Translations under genes and position numbers: made by a program | The notes under the pieces: generated by a model | What the model saw: the letters and a program-made list of their open reading frames with translations, nothing else | Told to the model about the DNA's origin: nothing | Databases searched by the model: none | Origin: a virus | IMG/VR virus record: IMGVR_UViG_3300025466_001905 | Location: 1 to 64,000 of that record | Reading direction: 5' to 3' (one strand) | Length of the DNA: 64,000 nt | Shown: piece by piece, positions 6,240 to 14,391 of the stretch | Layout: the number at the start of each line of letters is the position of its first letter | Numbering within the stretch: the first letter of the stretch is position 1

Positions 6240-8450
6240 ATGTACAAAAAACTACTCAGTCTGGGTTTAGCAATTATTTTGGTAGCCTGTGGTGATGGCA
6301 ACAACACCGTAGAATCAACACCAATTTTTGCTAGAGAATCCGTTATTACTGCATCTGTTGGTAATACTGATAGTCTTTCAGCCGAAGCCTTGGCCTTTGC
6401 AAAATCTCCTAGTATTGCTCGATATGCCACACAAAGAGATGCCAATACTACTCCATTTATGAGTGATATATTGGGCAAAGCCCAGATCAATGGTGTCAGT
6501 ATTGATCAGTTGTTTGCTTGGGGAGAAGCAAACTTTCCCAAATTGTTAACCAGTCATGAACTAAATGGTTATTGGAACGGATATACTTACAGATACTATC
6601 CAGCCAGTAATACCTACGTTGGCATAGATACCAACAATGTAGTTTGGATTATGGGCCCTGACAGTACCAATGGTGTCTTGGTCAAATTAGCACCAGCAAG
6701 TGATTACGTTGGTCAAGTTAATGCCTGGATCGCTGCAGTGACCGCACCAAAAGTCAGCACAGGACTGGTAGGACTGTTGAATAGCATGAGTACAGGGTCT
6801 ACTTATGTTTCTCAGCCCACCGTTACTGTGTCCGTTGGCGGCGGAGGAGGGACAGCATCAACCCCAGTTGTACCGCCGGTAGTGGTTAGCCCTCCTGTTG
6901 CTACACCAGCGGCCGCTCCTGTGGCGACCCCTGTTATTCCAGCTCCAGTTATTGTACCAACACCAGTGGTCACTCCGGTTGTGACACCACCTGTTGTTAC
7001 ACCAGTGGTGGCGCCAGTTATTGTACCAGCACCAGTGGTTACTCCGGTTGTGACACCACCTGTGGCAAACGTGTTTAGTTGGACACCCACAGTAACAATA
7101 ACAACAAAATTTTTCGACCTACTAGGAGCATGGTGGAATGGCAATATGTTTTTTGCAGATCTAAACGGTGATGGCATAGAAGAAATTATTATTGCAGGCC
7201 GCATGAGTCAGCCTGCTACTGCAGCAACTTGGCAATTCACCAGAATGCATATACTGGGATGGAATACAGGATCATTGGCCATGGAAGACAGCCAATGGTT
7301 TACTAATAACAACGATAATCTTATTTTTGGTACTGAGCCCAGTATAAAATTTGCGGATTTTAACGGTGATGGACGCAGAGATATATGGATTGCACCCAGT
7401 GCTGACATGATGCTATTTGGACCAGGAACGGTGTATATCAATCAGGGCAATAATCAACTCAAACGATCTGACCTGAATATAGGACAAATCTGGGCACACG
7501 ATAGTGCAGTGGGAGATTTTAACAAAGACGGCAAAGATGATATTATTGTAGTGGGGCTCAATGGTAACCAAGCCATTGCACTGGGTCAGTCCGACGGAAC
7601 ATTTAAAATCACCACTGGCTCAACAGGACTGAGTGCAGCTGGTATGGCCGCTGGTGATTTTTTAGGCAATGGCACTACCACAGTAATACTCACTGATGCA
7701 TTTATGGAAGGCAATCAAACCAATGGCCTGTATCAGGTCATGCTCAGTGGTGGAGTTTCAGGAGGCAGCGGTAGTGTGGGATCAAGCAGTGCATCTGGAT
7801 CTGGTTCTTTTCAAGGCGGTGGTGCATTGATGATTCCGGCTAATCCTGTAGCTACACTGACACTGAACCGTATCAGTAAATTGCCACCCAATAGATTTTA
7901 TCTACCAAAATGGTCAGGATATTCAGTATTGACTCCTGGGCACATGCCCAGCACAGTGAGAGCAGTGCCCATTGATTTCAATCGCGATGGGCAGTTGGAT
8001 GTTGTGTTACTGACCATGGCTCAAAACGGCACTATTTATTCTGAAGTACAATTTTTGCAAAACAACGGTGGCGGTAATTTTACAGATGTTACCGACACAG
8101 TTTTACAAAATTACAACAGTTTGCACACCCAGTCCAGCTATAGTCCTAGATTGATTGATATCAACAGGGATGGTGTGTTAGATATTTGGTTGAGCAACTC
8201 AGATGGTGATGGCGCAGAAGACAGCAATGTAGTTTTAATGGGTAATGCATCTGGAAACTACACCGCTACCTATGCAAGTGCCTTTACTGCAGATAGAACA
8301 TTTGTTGGTGGTAATCCTGCTCCAGTGCAGGCAGTTCGCGGCCCAGATCAAAACTTATGGTTGTTGACTCTGAACTGGTCAATGTCATCATTGAATGTGC
8401 AAATCAATGCCAAGAAAATTGGACTGAATCTGTCTAGTTTGCCAAATTAA
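6240..8450 (+). CDS. FG-GAP/VCBS-repeat lipoprotein (host-like)
   Basis: A 736-residue protein with a lipoprotein signal (MYKKLLSLGLAIILVAC, lipobox Cys17). Layout: a YRYYP...YVGI module at about 80-165 that I associate with Burkholderiales surface proteins, a Val/Pro-rich linker (about 215-280), then a propeller-like domain with five DxNxDGxxD calcium loops (LNGDGIEE, FNGDGRRD, FNKDGKDD, FNRDGQLD, INRDGVLD). FG-GAP/VCBS propellers bind calcium and mediate surface adhesion. Start ATG 6240 is chosen because the signal peptide begins there. It looks like a captured bacterial gene. Export to the host outer membrane is inferred. Confidence 0.85.
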   Translation: MYKKLLSLGLAIILVACGDGNNTVESTPIFARESVITASVGNTDSLSAEALAFAKSPSIARYATQRDANTTPFMSDILGKAQINGVSIDQLFAWGEANFPKLLTSHELNGYWNGYTYRYYPASNTYVGIDTNNVVWIMGPDSTNGVLVKLAPASDYVGQVNAWIAAVTAPKVSTGLVGLLNSMSTGSTYVSQPTVTVSVGGGGGTASTPVVPPVVVSPPVATPAAAPVATPVIPAPVIVPTPVVTPVVTPPVVTPVVAPVIVPAPVVTPVVTPPVANVFSWTPTVTITTKFFDLLGAWWNGNMFFADLNGDGIEEIIIAGRMSQPATAATWQFTRMHILGWNTGSLAMEDSQWFTNNNDNLIFGTEPSIKFADFNGDGRRDIWIAPSADMMLFGPGTVYINQGNNQLKRSDLNIGQIWAHDSAVGDFNKDGKDDIIVVGLNGNQAIALGQSDGTFKITTGSTGLSAAGMAAGDFLGNGTTTVILTDAFMEGNQTNGLYQVMLSGGVSGGSGSVGSSSASGSGSFQGGGALMIPANPVATLTLNRISKLPPNRFYLPKWSGYSVLTPGHMPSTVRAVPIDFNRDGQLDVVLLTMAQNGTIYSEVQFLQNNGGGNFTDVTDTVLQNYNSLHTQSSYSPRLIDINRDGVLDIWLSNSDGDGAEDSNVVLMGNASGNYTATYASAFTADRTFVGGNPAPVQAVRGPDQNLWLLTLNWSMSSLNVQINAKKIGLNLSSLPN
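6945..7063 (+). repeat. Imperfect 50-bp direct repeat in the Pro/Val linker
   Basis: Copies at 6945-6994 and 7014-7063 differ at two positions as aligned by eye. Both encode the same Val/Pro/Ala stretch of the lipoprotein linker. This is a likely site of slippage and linker-length variation. Confidence 0.75.
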
Positions 8451-8465
8451 CTTAAAAAAGCATGG

Positions 8466-8494
8466 CTGACTCAAATCTTAGATTTGTGTATAAT
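8466..8494 (+). promoter_or_regulatory. Sigma70-type promoter (CTGACT-N17-TATAAT)
   Basis: A weak -35 CTGACT (8466-8471) is 17 bases from a perfect -10 TATAAT (8489-8494) inside the recurring GTATAATTAC decamer. It is 19 bases before the phosphoesterase ATG, leaving room for the AAGGAG site at 8501. Confidence 0.7.
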
Positions 8495-8512
8495 TACAAT
8501 AAGGAGTCAATT

Positions 8513-9118
8513 ATGCCATCAGTGTTTTTAGTGTCAGACACACACTTTGGTCATGCCGGAGTATGTAGGTTCACTCGCAATGACGGAGTGACCAAATTGC
8601 GTCCATGGGACAATGCAGATGAAATGGACGAAGCAATGGTCAAAGCGTGGAACGAACGGGTACGGCCCACTGACAAGGTTTATCACTTGGGCGATGTTGT
8701 TATCAATCGTCGAGCGTTAAGTATCATGTCGAGATTAAACGGCGACAAGGTTTTGATTCGTGGTAATCACGATATCTTTAAGGACGAGGACTATCGTGCT
8801 CACTTTAGAGAACTCAGAGCCTATCACGTTATGAACGGTATGATCCTTAGTCATATTCCTGTGCACGAAGCAAGTTTGGGAAGGTTTGGTGTTAACATCC
8901 ACGGACACTTACATGCAAATCGTGTAAAAAAAGCTCGCGGAGTCGATGCTAGAACTGGTGAAGTTTTATACAGCGATGAAAACGATGTTCGTTACCATTG
9001 TGTTTGTGTAGAACAAACTCCAAACTTTGCTCCTATCCTGTTTGAAGATGTTATGCGTAACATTGAAGCAGAAGGCGGCAGTGTGGGATTCAGGAACGGC
9101 AACGGCCCTACCATGTAG
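8513..9118 (+). CDS. Calcineurin-like metallophosphoesterase
   Basis: A 201-residue enzyme with all metallophosphoesterase signatures in order: SDTHFGH (D9, H11), GDVVINR, RGNHD, SHIPVH and HGHLH. These supply the ligands for a two-metal site that hydrolyses phosphomono- or diesters. Start ATG 8513 follows AAGGAG; upstream in-frame codons fall in the promoter. Similar phage proteins are annotated as YfcE/serine-threonine phosphatase-like enzymes. The substrate (nucleotide, RNA end or protein) cannot be read from the sequence. Confidence 0.88.
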   Translation: MPSVFLVSDTHFGHAGVCRFTRNDGVTKLRPWDNADEMDEAMVKAWNERVRPTDKVYHLGDVVINRRALSIMSRLNGDKVLIRGNHDIFKDEDYRAHFRELRAYHVMNGMILSHIPVHEASLGRFGVNIHGHLHANRVKKARGVDARTGEVLYSDENDVRYHCVCVEQTPNFAPILFEDVMRNIEAEGGSVGFRNGNGPTM

Positions 9119-9120
9119 TG

Positions 9121-9714
9121 CTATAGGTTCAATCGTATTCCAAAAATCAAACTGTAACGGTCTAGTGAACTAGAGTTTTTTCCAGTGTGCCAACTGGTGC
9201 TTAGATTGGCTGCAAAATAGCCAGAACCTGGGCCATTGGGTATGCGCAGAGGATTGTCGCCCTCAAATGATGTATAAAATGTAGTACTTTGGTCTGGATC
9301 ATCAGTGGGTGTAAAGTAAATCATACCTTGCACAACGTGTAATCTATCGTCGGTATGAATTCGTATGCTATAACCTGGCTTGTCAAGAGTATAGATTCCA
9401 TACATAAAGGTTTTTTCCATCATGCGTGATTGGCTAAGCCCCCAGTAGCCTGGAAATAACTTTTCTTGATACAGTTGATCAATGATTTGTGTTTTGAAAT
9501 CACTGTTGTCTACCCATTCTTGAATGCTCTTGAGTCGCGGATCTACAGGATTAATAAGGCGGTACCTGGTAGCAAAGCTGTTCTGCGCATAGCCAGCTTC
9601 ATCTGGTAACCATGTCTCCTGTTGCAGGGCCTGTAGAATTTGCTCATTGGTGCAGGATAATGCAACATTAAAAGTGTATATGTAATCTCTTTGTTTATCA
9701 AATGGTATTTTCAT
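9121..9714 (-). CDS. 2OG-Fe(II) oxygenase-like protein
   Basis: A 197-residue protein with the facial triad of 2-oxoglutarate/Fe(II) oxygenases: H120-x-D122 in IRIHTDDRLH and distal H176 in SWHTGK, with R186 as the likely 2OG carboxylate ligand. Such enzymes hydroxylate proteins, sugars or small molecules. It is divergently arranged with the halogenase operon, and both directions have a TATAAATA box in the palindrome at 9722-9733. The minus-strand box ends only 7 bases before ATG 9714 and no ribosome site is visible, so its mRNA would be nearly leaderless. Confidence 0.78.
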   Translation of the reverse strand: MKIPFDKQRDYIYTFNVALSCTNEQILQALQQETWLPDEAGYAQNSFATRYRLINPVDPRLKSIQEWVDNSDFKTQIIDQLYQEKLFPGYWGLSQSRMMEKTFMYGIYTLDKPGYSIRIHTDDRLHVVQGMIYFTPTDDPDQSTTFYTSFEGDNPLRIPNGPGSGYFAANLSTSWHTGKNSSSLDRYSLIFGIRLNL

Positions 9715-9721
9715 GTAAAAC

Positions 9722-9733
9722 TATTTATAAATA
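9722..9733. promoter_or_regulatory. Palindromic, possibly bidirectional late promoter
   Basis: TATTTATAAATA is a perfect palindrome that gives the T4 late box TATAAATA on both strands: 9726-9733 on plus, 9722-9729 on minus. It lies between divergent genes at 9714 and 9865. On the plus strand it continues CTGG, as at 1482. Confidence 0.6.
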
Positions 9734-9775
9734 CTGGGCAACGCCAGGTAGTTCTGACGTCGGACAAAATGACGC

Positions 9776-9804
9776 TTGACATAATGATGTCTTTACTGTA
9801 TTAT
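9776..9804 (+). promoter_or_regulatory. Sigma70-type promoter (TTGACA-N17-TATTAT)
   Basis: Perfect -35 TTGACA (9776-9781) and -10 TATTAT (9799-9804) at 17-base spacing. It precedes the halogenase ATG by 60 bases. Together with the TATAAATA box upstream, the operon could be read by both host-type and late polymerase. Confidence 0.8.
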
Positions 9805-9864
9805 TAATACAGAACGCCTACCGTGAGTAGAGTTCTTCTACAAGCAAAAAATAACAATACTATT

Positions 9865-11505
9865 ATGATTAAAAAAATTGCAATACTTGGCGGAGGATTT
9901 GCTGGCTGGTACACTGCAAGATCACTGCAACATTGTTTGCCTCAGGTTGAAATTGTGATCATTGACAGCTCACAGTATCCTACCATTGGAGTTGGCGAAG
10001 TTTTGGGCTTTGATGCACCTCTTAATTTTAACCGATTGCTTGGGCTAGATGACGATCAAGAAATCATGGCCGAAACTGGCGCAATTTATAAATTTGGTGT
10101 TCGAGGTATTAATTTTTACAAAGACAACTCACAGGTGGCCTGGGGCAAATTCCCTAATCTCAAAGTCAGTAGTCTTGTGAAATTTTACAATGGATTTGAT
10201 TATCCAGATTTTCAAGAGCCCTGGAATAAGTTGCCCGGAGACATTGGATTGTTTCCGGCTTGGTTGAGTATGTATAGCTCAAGCAAAACCTACGACGACA
10301 TGGTCATTGAAACCAGTGAACAAAATCATTTTTTAACCAATCCAGTAGCCCCATTTGATCGCAATAACAAACTGGTACTGAGAGAAAAGCAAGGATTCGC
10401 CTATCATATTGATGCAGAAAAAACCAGTGTGTTTTTGAAAAATCTTGTGTTAAGAAACAACGGCGACCAAAGAGTGACCTATATTACCAGTACCATGATT
10501 GATATTGCATGGAAAGATTCTGATCAAATTGATCACTTGATACTGGAAAATGGTAATAGGATTTCAGCTGATCTATTCATTGATGCATCTGGTTTACAAA
10601 AAGCCATTATGTCACGCAGCAACAATAAAAGTTGGAAATATCAAGGCGACGAATACTGCAATGCGGCCTGGGTTTTTCCGTCGGCATACACCAATCCAGA
10701 CCAAGAAATTATGGGTGCTAGCGAATTTCACGGCGAAGATTGGGGGTGGCGATTTTTGGTCAGACTGTATCATCGCATAGGCAATGGATACGTTTTCAAT
10801 GCCAACATGGTAGACCCTGCAGTGCCACTGGCCAGATTGCAAGCTGTAGTAGGACCTACTGCACTGGCCGAGCCACGACTAATAAAATGGAATCCAGGGC
10901 AGTACACCCAACCCTGGCAGGGAAATTTGCTGCCATTGGGCATGAGTGCAGTGTTTGTAGATCCGTTTGATGCGCCTACCTTTGAAGGGCATAGTCGTGC
11001 TCTAGAAGATCTTATTGATATAGTTAAAAAACAAGAACAAATAAGCGATCCTCAAAAGCAGTTCAATCACCTGAGAAGTTTGACCAGAGAAGAACGCGAT
11101 TTGAGATTGGATCTTACCTTTGGCATGAGTCAACGCAGTGGCCCTTTTTGGGATTCACGGCGCGAAATGGCTCGTAGACACAATTATCTTGACAAGATTA
11201 AAGCCATTGTGTTAGAACAACGCAAAGATTTAGAAGCCAGACTGAATTGGCATTGGCAACACCAATATGCAAGAACATGCATGGCCTCAAGTGTTGATAT
11301 GAGTACATGGGATTTTCCTCAACTGACATCACAAGATCGAGCTATGGCAGATGCATTTTTTGTTTACAATCGTGCTAGAAACCAATACATTGAAACGCAA
11401 CCTTGGCCCAATTACTCCCAGTGGTTGCGGCATAATCGTTTCAGTGGCTTGACTAATTCTCAAGTGTTACAAAAACTAAATCCATCATTATGTTTAAAAA
11501 ATTAA
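9865..11505 (+). CDS. Flavin-dependent (tryptophan-)halogenase-like enzyme
   Basis: A 546-residue protein with the layout of FAD-dependent halogenases. It has the FAD site GGGFAGW (9-15) and IGVGEVLGF (41-49). K76 in the IYKFGV segment lies where the family's catalytic lysine (Lys79 of PrnA) sits in an FKxGI-like context. It also has LFIDASGLQ and a C-terminal SAVFVDPFDAPTFEGHS in place of the usual SAGFVDPLE. A WxWxIP motif is not seen, so halogenation versus another FAD reaction is open. Viral relatives such as the cyanophage halogenase VirX1 are known. Start ATG 9865 fits the first beta strand. It overlaps the next gene by 16 bases. Confidence 0.8.
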   Translation: MIKKIAILGGGFAGWYTARSLQHCLPQVEIVIIDSSQYPTIGVGEVLGFDAPLNFNRLLGLDDDQEIMAETGAIYKFGVRGINFYKDNSQVAWGKFPNLKVSSLVKFYNGFDYPDFQEPWNKLPGDIGLFPAWLSMYSSSKTYDDMVIETSEQNHFLTNPVAPFDRNNKLVLREKQGFAYHIDAEKTSVFLKNLVLRNNGDQRVTYITSTMIDIAWKDSDQIDHLILENGNRISADLFIDASGLQKAIMSRSNNKSWKYQGDEYCNAAWVFPSAYTNPDQEIMGASEFHGEDWGWRFLVRLYHRIGNGYVFNANMVDPAVPLARLQAVVGPTALAEPRLIKWNPGQYTQPWQGNLLPLGMSAVFVDPFDAPTFEGHSRALEDLIDIVKKQEQISDPQKQFNHLRSLTREERDLRLDLTFGMSQRSGPFWDSRREMARRHNYLDKIKAIVLEQRKDLEARLNWHWQHQYARTCMASSVDMSTWDFPQLTSQDRAMADAFFVYNRARNQYIETQPWPNYSQWLRHNRFSGLTNSQVLQKLNPSLCLKN

Positions 11506-12401
11506 TTTTTACTTTACTGGTCACTGGTAATATATTTTGTCAGGCCAAAGAAAATGTCACAATCATTTACAGTTGGACTGCGGCCGACGGTCCAGCAAAT
11601 TACAGTCGAACTCTCATTGAAGAAGCCAACAAACTACAAAACAAGTATAATTTTATATTTGATACCAGACCCGGAGCTGGAGGGGCCTTGGCAGCAAATT
11701 ATGTTCGAACTACTCCCAACACGATATTGGCCACCGCATCTGCATTTTTTGTGCGACCAAATTTTTTCCCAAATGAAAGCTATGATGTCAAGGCTTTTAA
11801 AGAAATTTACCTGCAGTGTGTTGCACCAATGGCCATTACTTCGGTAAAGTACAAAAACTGGGCAGAAGTGCCCAAAGATAAAAGTCTCACCATTGGTGTC
11901 AGCGGGCTGGGCACCACCACTCATTTGTTTGCTACACAACTGCAAACTAGATATCCATTGTTAAATGTTATACCGTTTAAAAGCACCAGCGAATCACTGT
12001 TGTCAGTGGCCAGTGGTAATACTGATTTGCATGTGGCTTTTTTTGGCGAAATAGAAAATTGGGGCGCGGAAAATTCAAAATTTGGCAAGTTAAATGTGCT
12101 GGGTATTAGTGGTACCAGATCAATTCGAGGATTTGAAACATTGCAACAACAAGGTTTTGGCAATCGAGTAGCCAACATCAGTGTGCCATTTCATTTGATT
12201 GTTCCTGCTAATCTTCCAGAAAATAAATTCAATGACTGGCGTGGTATTTTACAACAAGCCGAACAGACTGCGGCAGTGAGAGAAACATACAACATTGATG
12301 CATGTGTGCCTGGTAATATAACTGACAAAGATTTAGATTCCTGGTACCAATTGCAAATATTGCAATGGAATCAGTTGAGTCACGGAGTAAAACTAGAATA
12401 A
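11490..12401 (+). CDS. Bug/TctC-family periplasmic solute-binding protein
   Basis: A 303-residue protein with a signal peptide (about 1-19, MFKKLIFTLLVTGNIFC) and the Bug/TctC signature RPGAGG at 60-65 followed by ALAANYV. The rest fits two alpha/beta lobes with IGVSGLGTTTH in the binding cleft. Bug proteins capture carboxylates or similar solutes in the periplasm and are hugely expanded in Burkholderiales. No TctA/TctB membrane partner is present. A stray binding protein inside a phage halogenase operon is unusual: it may feed a substrate to a host transporter, or bind the operon's product. Confidence 0.82.
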   Translation: MFKKLIFTLLVTGNIFCQAKENVTIIYSWTAADGPANYSRTLIEEANKLQNKYNFIFDTRPGAGGALAANYVRTTPNTILATASAFFVRPNFFPNESYDVKAFKEIYLQCVAPMAITSVKYKNWAEVPKDKSLTIGVSGLGTTTHLFATQLQTRYPLLNVIPFKSTSESLLSVASGNTDLHVAFFGEIENWGAENSKFGKLNVLGISGTRSIRGFETLQQQGFGNRVANISVPFHLIVPANLPENKFNDWRGILQQAEQTAAVRETYNIDACVPGNITDKDLDSWYQLQILQWNQLSHGVKLE

Positions 12402-12403
12402 GT

Positions 12404-13540
12404 ATGAGCTCATACCTATACCATAACAAAGGAATATATCAAAGCAATGGTAAATTCTTTCACAATAAGATCGATGCCATTCTAGAAGCCAATGCCAGTG
12501 GCACATGGGTAGAATGGGATTATCATCATGCTATTTTTTCTCAAAGCCAATGGGACATGAATCCTCCAGTGGATTTGGAAACATTGTACCTGGAACGAGC
12601 TCTGCAACTCAGAGAAGCTTATGATCATCTTGTGTTGTTTTACTCAGGTGGAGTAGACTCTTGGTATATCCTGAATACGTTTATCAAAAACAATATCCAT
12701 CTTGATGAAATTTACATGTATGGCCCGTTTGAAGCAGAAGAAAAAATGTATGATCAGTTGGGATTTGACCGCAGTCCTGGCTATTATACCAGAGAAATCA
12801 AACAAAGTTTGCCGTTGTTGAAAAAACTTGTGGCTGACAGAAATATCAAAATAAATGTGTTTGATTGGACACGTCACATCATTGAAGCTGCAGATGATCG
12901 TGATTGGTTTTACACCGCAGGAGTCCGATTTGATCCCACGTGCATGGTCAGATCAAAGTTTCATAAAATATTCCGAGAACACAGCGAACTCAGACACAAA
13001 GGAAAAAAAGTAGGATTTGTCTATGGAATTGACAAACCTAGGCTCATGCGAGATGATCAAAATATTTACTTTGCATTCTTAGATGTGATCTTTACCACCA
13101 GTGTGTTGCCTACCAATGATATCAATGGCGAGTTTTACGAAAATGATGAATTTTTTTACTGGACGCCAAATATGCCAGCACTGAGCATTAAAATGAGTCA
13201 TGTGGTTGTGGAGTTTTTGAAAAAAACCAATCAATTACATCTTATCAAACACATCAATAACATAGCAGCTTTTCACGACGAAGCCTATTACAAACAAGTA
13301 AATCAAGCTGTATTTCCAGATTGGAATCATAATACCTGGCAGGTTAAAAAGCCAACAGGAGCAATCTACAATGAACAAAGCAAATGGTTCTTAGATAGTA
13401 ATCTTGAAGCCAAACTCAAATGGGAATCCAGCATTTACGAACTAGAAAGACTATGCGGAAAAAAATGGTTCAATGACAATTCCATACGGAATGGTCTAAG
13501 AGGACACCTGAGTCCTTTTTACAAAATTTCCAACTATTGA
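12404..13540 (+). CDS. PP-loop (N-type) ATP pyrophosphatase, asparagine-synthetase-like
   Basis: A 378-residue protein with the PP-loop SGGVDS at residues 81-86, which binds the pyrophosphate of ATP in amidation, thiolation and ligation enzymes. A short preceding region lacks the glutamine-amidotransferase domain of asparagine synthetases, so ammonia or another amine would be supplied directly. Start ATG 12404 is two bases after the upstream stop. Earlier in-frame codons lie inside the Bug gene. Sitting between the halogenase/Bug pair and an oxygenase, it is likely to adenylate a carboxylate or carbonyl of the same substrate. Confidence 0.75.
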   Translation: MSSYLYHNKGIYQSNGKFFHNKIDAILEANASGTWVEWDYHHAIFSQSQWDMNPPVDLETLYLERALQLREAYDHLVLFYSGGVDSWYILNTFIKNNIHLDEIYMYGPFEAEEKMYDQLGFDRSPGYYTREIKQSLPLLKKLVADRNIKINVFDWTRHIIEAADDRDWFYTAGVRFDPTCMVRSKFHKIFREHSELRHKGKKVGFVYGIDKPRLMRDDQNIYFAFLDVIFTTSVLPTNDINGEFYENDEFFYWTPNMPALSIKMSHVVVEFLKKTNQLHLIKHINNIAAFHDEAYYKQVNQAVFPDWNHNTWQVKKPTGAIYNEQSKWFLDSNLEAKLKWESSIYELERLCGKKWFNDNSIRNGLRGHLSPFYKISNY

Positions 13541-13548
13541 AACACAAT

Positions 13549-14319
13549 ATGAAACAAGAACGCACAGGTACCTATCCATTGACAGTGTATGACCGTACAA
13601 TAGAGTCTGATCTACAACAACATGTCACAAATTTTTTACTAGACAGTGAATATTGTGTTAACTTTTATGATCACAGTCACAGTCTGTGGTATCCAAGAAC
13701 AGACAACTGGGTAACCCCAAGAACTCATCCCAGTCAACCAAGATTACCATTGGCCTGGGATGATCAAAGTTTAGAACATCGAGCCCCAGTGATTTACACA
13801 CTTTGGACTGCACTCAACAATGTGCTAGATAACCAATTTTGTATACAAGGTGTTCCTGAAGGCATGCCCAGATACATGACTGGAATTAGTCCGTTGAGTA
13901 GTCTGGACAGACCTGACGGAACTCCGGGATTGCCAAATTGTGCATGGCGTGTCTACGGCAGCGGCAACGAGCGCGAACTGAGAGCACATACCAAAAGCAT
14001 ACACAGAGATAGTCCCTTTTTGGATCGTGATGATTATTATAACTTGGTTTATTTTGCCAATTTAGAGTGGCACCCTCAATTCTACGGAGAAACTTTATTT
14101 CACGGCAATGATGCAGACTCAGGCGACTACACAGGTAGATTTGAAAAAGATCAATCTAGAAAATTTCCCATTGGTGAAGTTGAAAATACAGTAGCCATAA
14201 AACCTGGCAGATTTATGCTTTTTGATGCCAGATATATGCATCAACTAAAACCTGCGGCATATTATGCACCAAATATCATGGGCGTTGTATTTAGACTACA
14301 ACGTAAAACCCACAGTTGA
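13549..14319 (+). CDS. 2OG-Fe(II) oxygenase-like protein
   Basis: A 256-residue protein. H152-x-D154 in SIHRDSP and distal H231 in RYMHQL form the iron triad, and R249 in VVFRL is the probable 2OG anchor. FMLFDARYMHQ is typical of prolyl-hydroxylase-like folds. ATG 13549 is chosen over an in-frame TTG at 13537 that overlaps the preceding stop. It ends the halogenase operon: its stop overlaps the -35 of the MoxR promoter. Not an obvious duplicate of the oxygenases at 9121 or 55270. Confidence 0.78.
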   Translation: MKQERTGTYPLTVYDRTIESDLQQHVTNFLLDSEYCVNFYDHSHSLWYPRTDNWVTPRTHPSQPRLPLAWDDQSLEHRAPVIYTLWTALNNVLDNQFCIQGVPEGMPRYMTGISPLSSLDRPDGTPGLPNCAWRVYGSGNERELRAHTKSIHRDSPFLDRDDYYNLVYFANLEWHPQFYGETLFHGNDADSGDYTGRFEKDQSRKFPIGEVENTVAIKPGRFMLFDARYMHQLKPAAYYAPNIMGVVFRLQRKTHS

Positions 14320-14344
14320 CACAAAAATACAGTTTTGCTACAAT
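14316..14344 (+). promoter_or_regulatory. Sigma70-type promoter with extended -10
   Basis: TTGACA (14316-14321), 17 bases, TACAAT (14339-14344) preceded by TGC. The -35 overlaps the stop of the upstream gene. It drives the MoxR gene at 14392. Confidence 0.85.
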
Positions 14345-14391
14345 AGATATATAAACAAATTTTTTCACCCTTAACTTTAGGAACACAGCCC

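Noticed and set aside
6812-7204. Antisense frame rich in Gly/Thr over the lipoprotein linker
   Set aside because: It is the reverse of the Pro/Val repeats, which give GGTTG-type codons; no independent support.
9865-11505. Plain FAD oxidoreductase such as lycopene cyclase or geranylgeranyl reductase
   Set aside because: Kept as an alternative only; the FKxGI-like region with K76 and the SAxFVDP segment fit the halogenase branch better.
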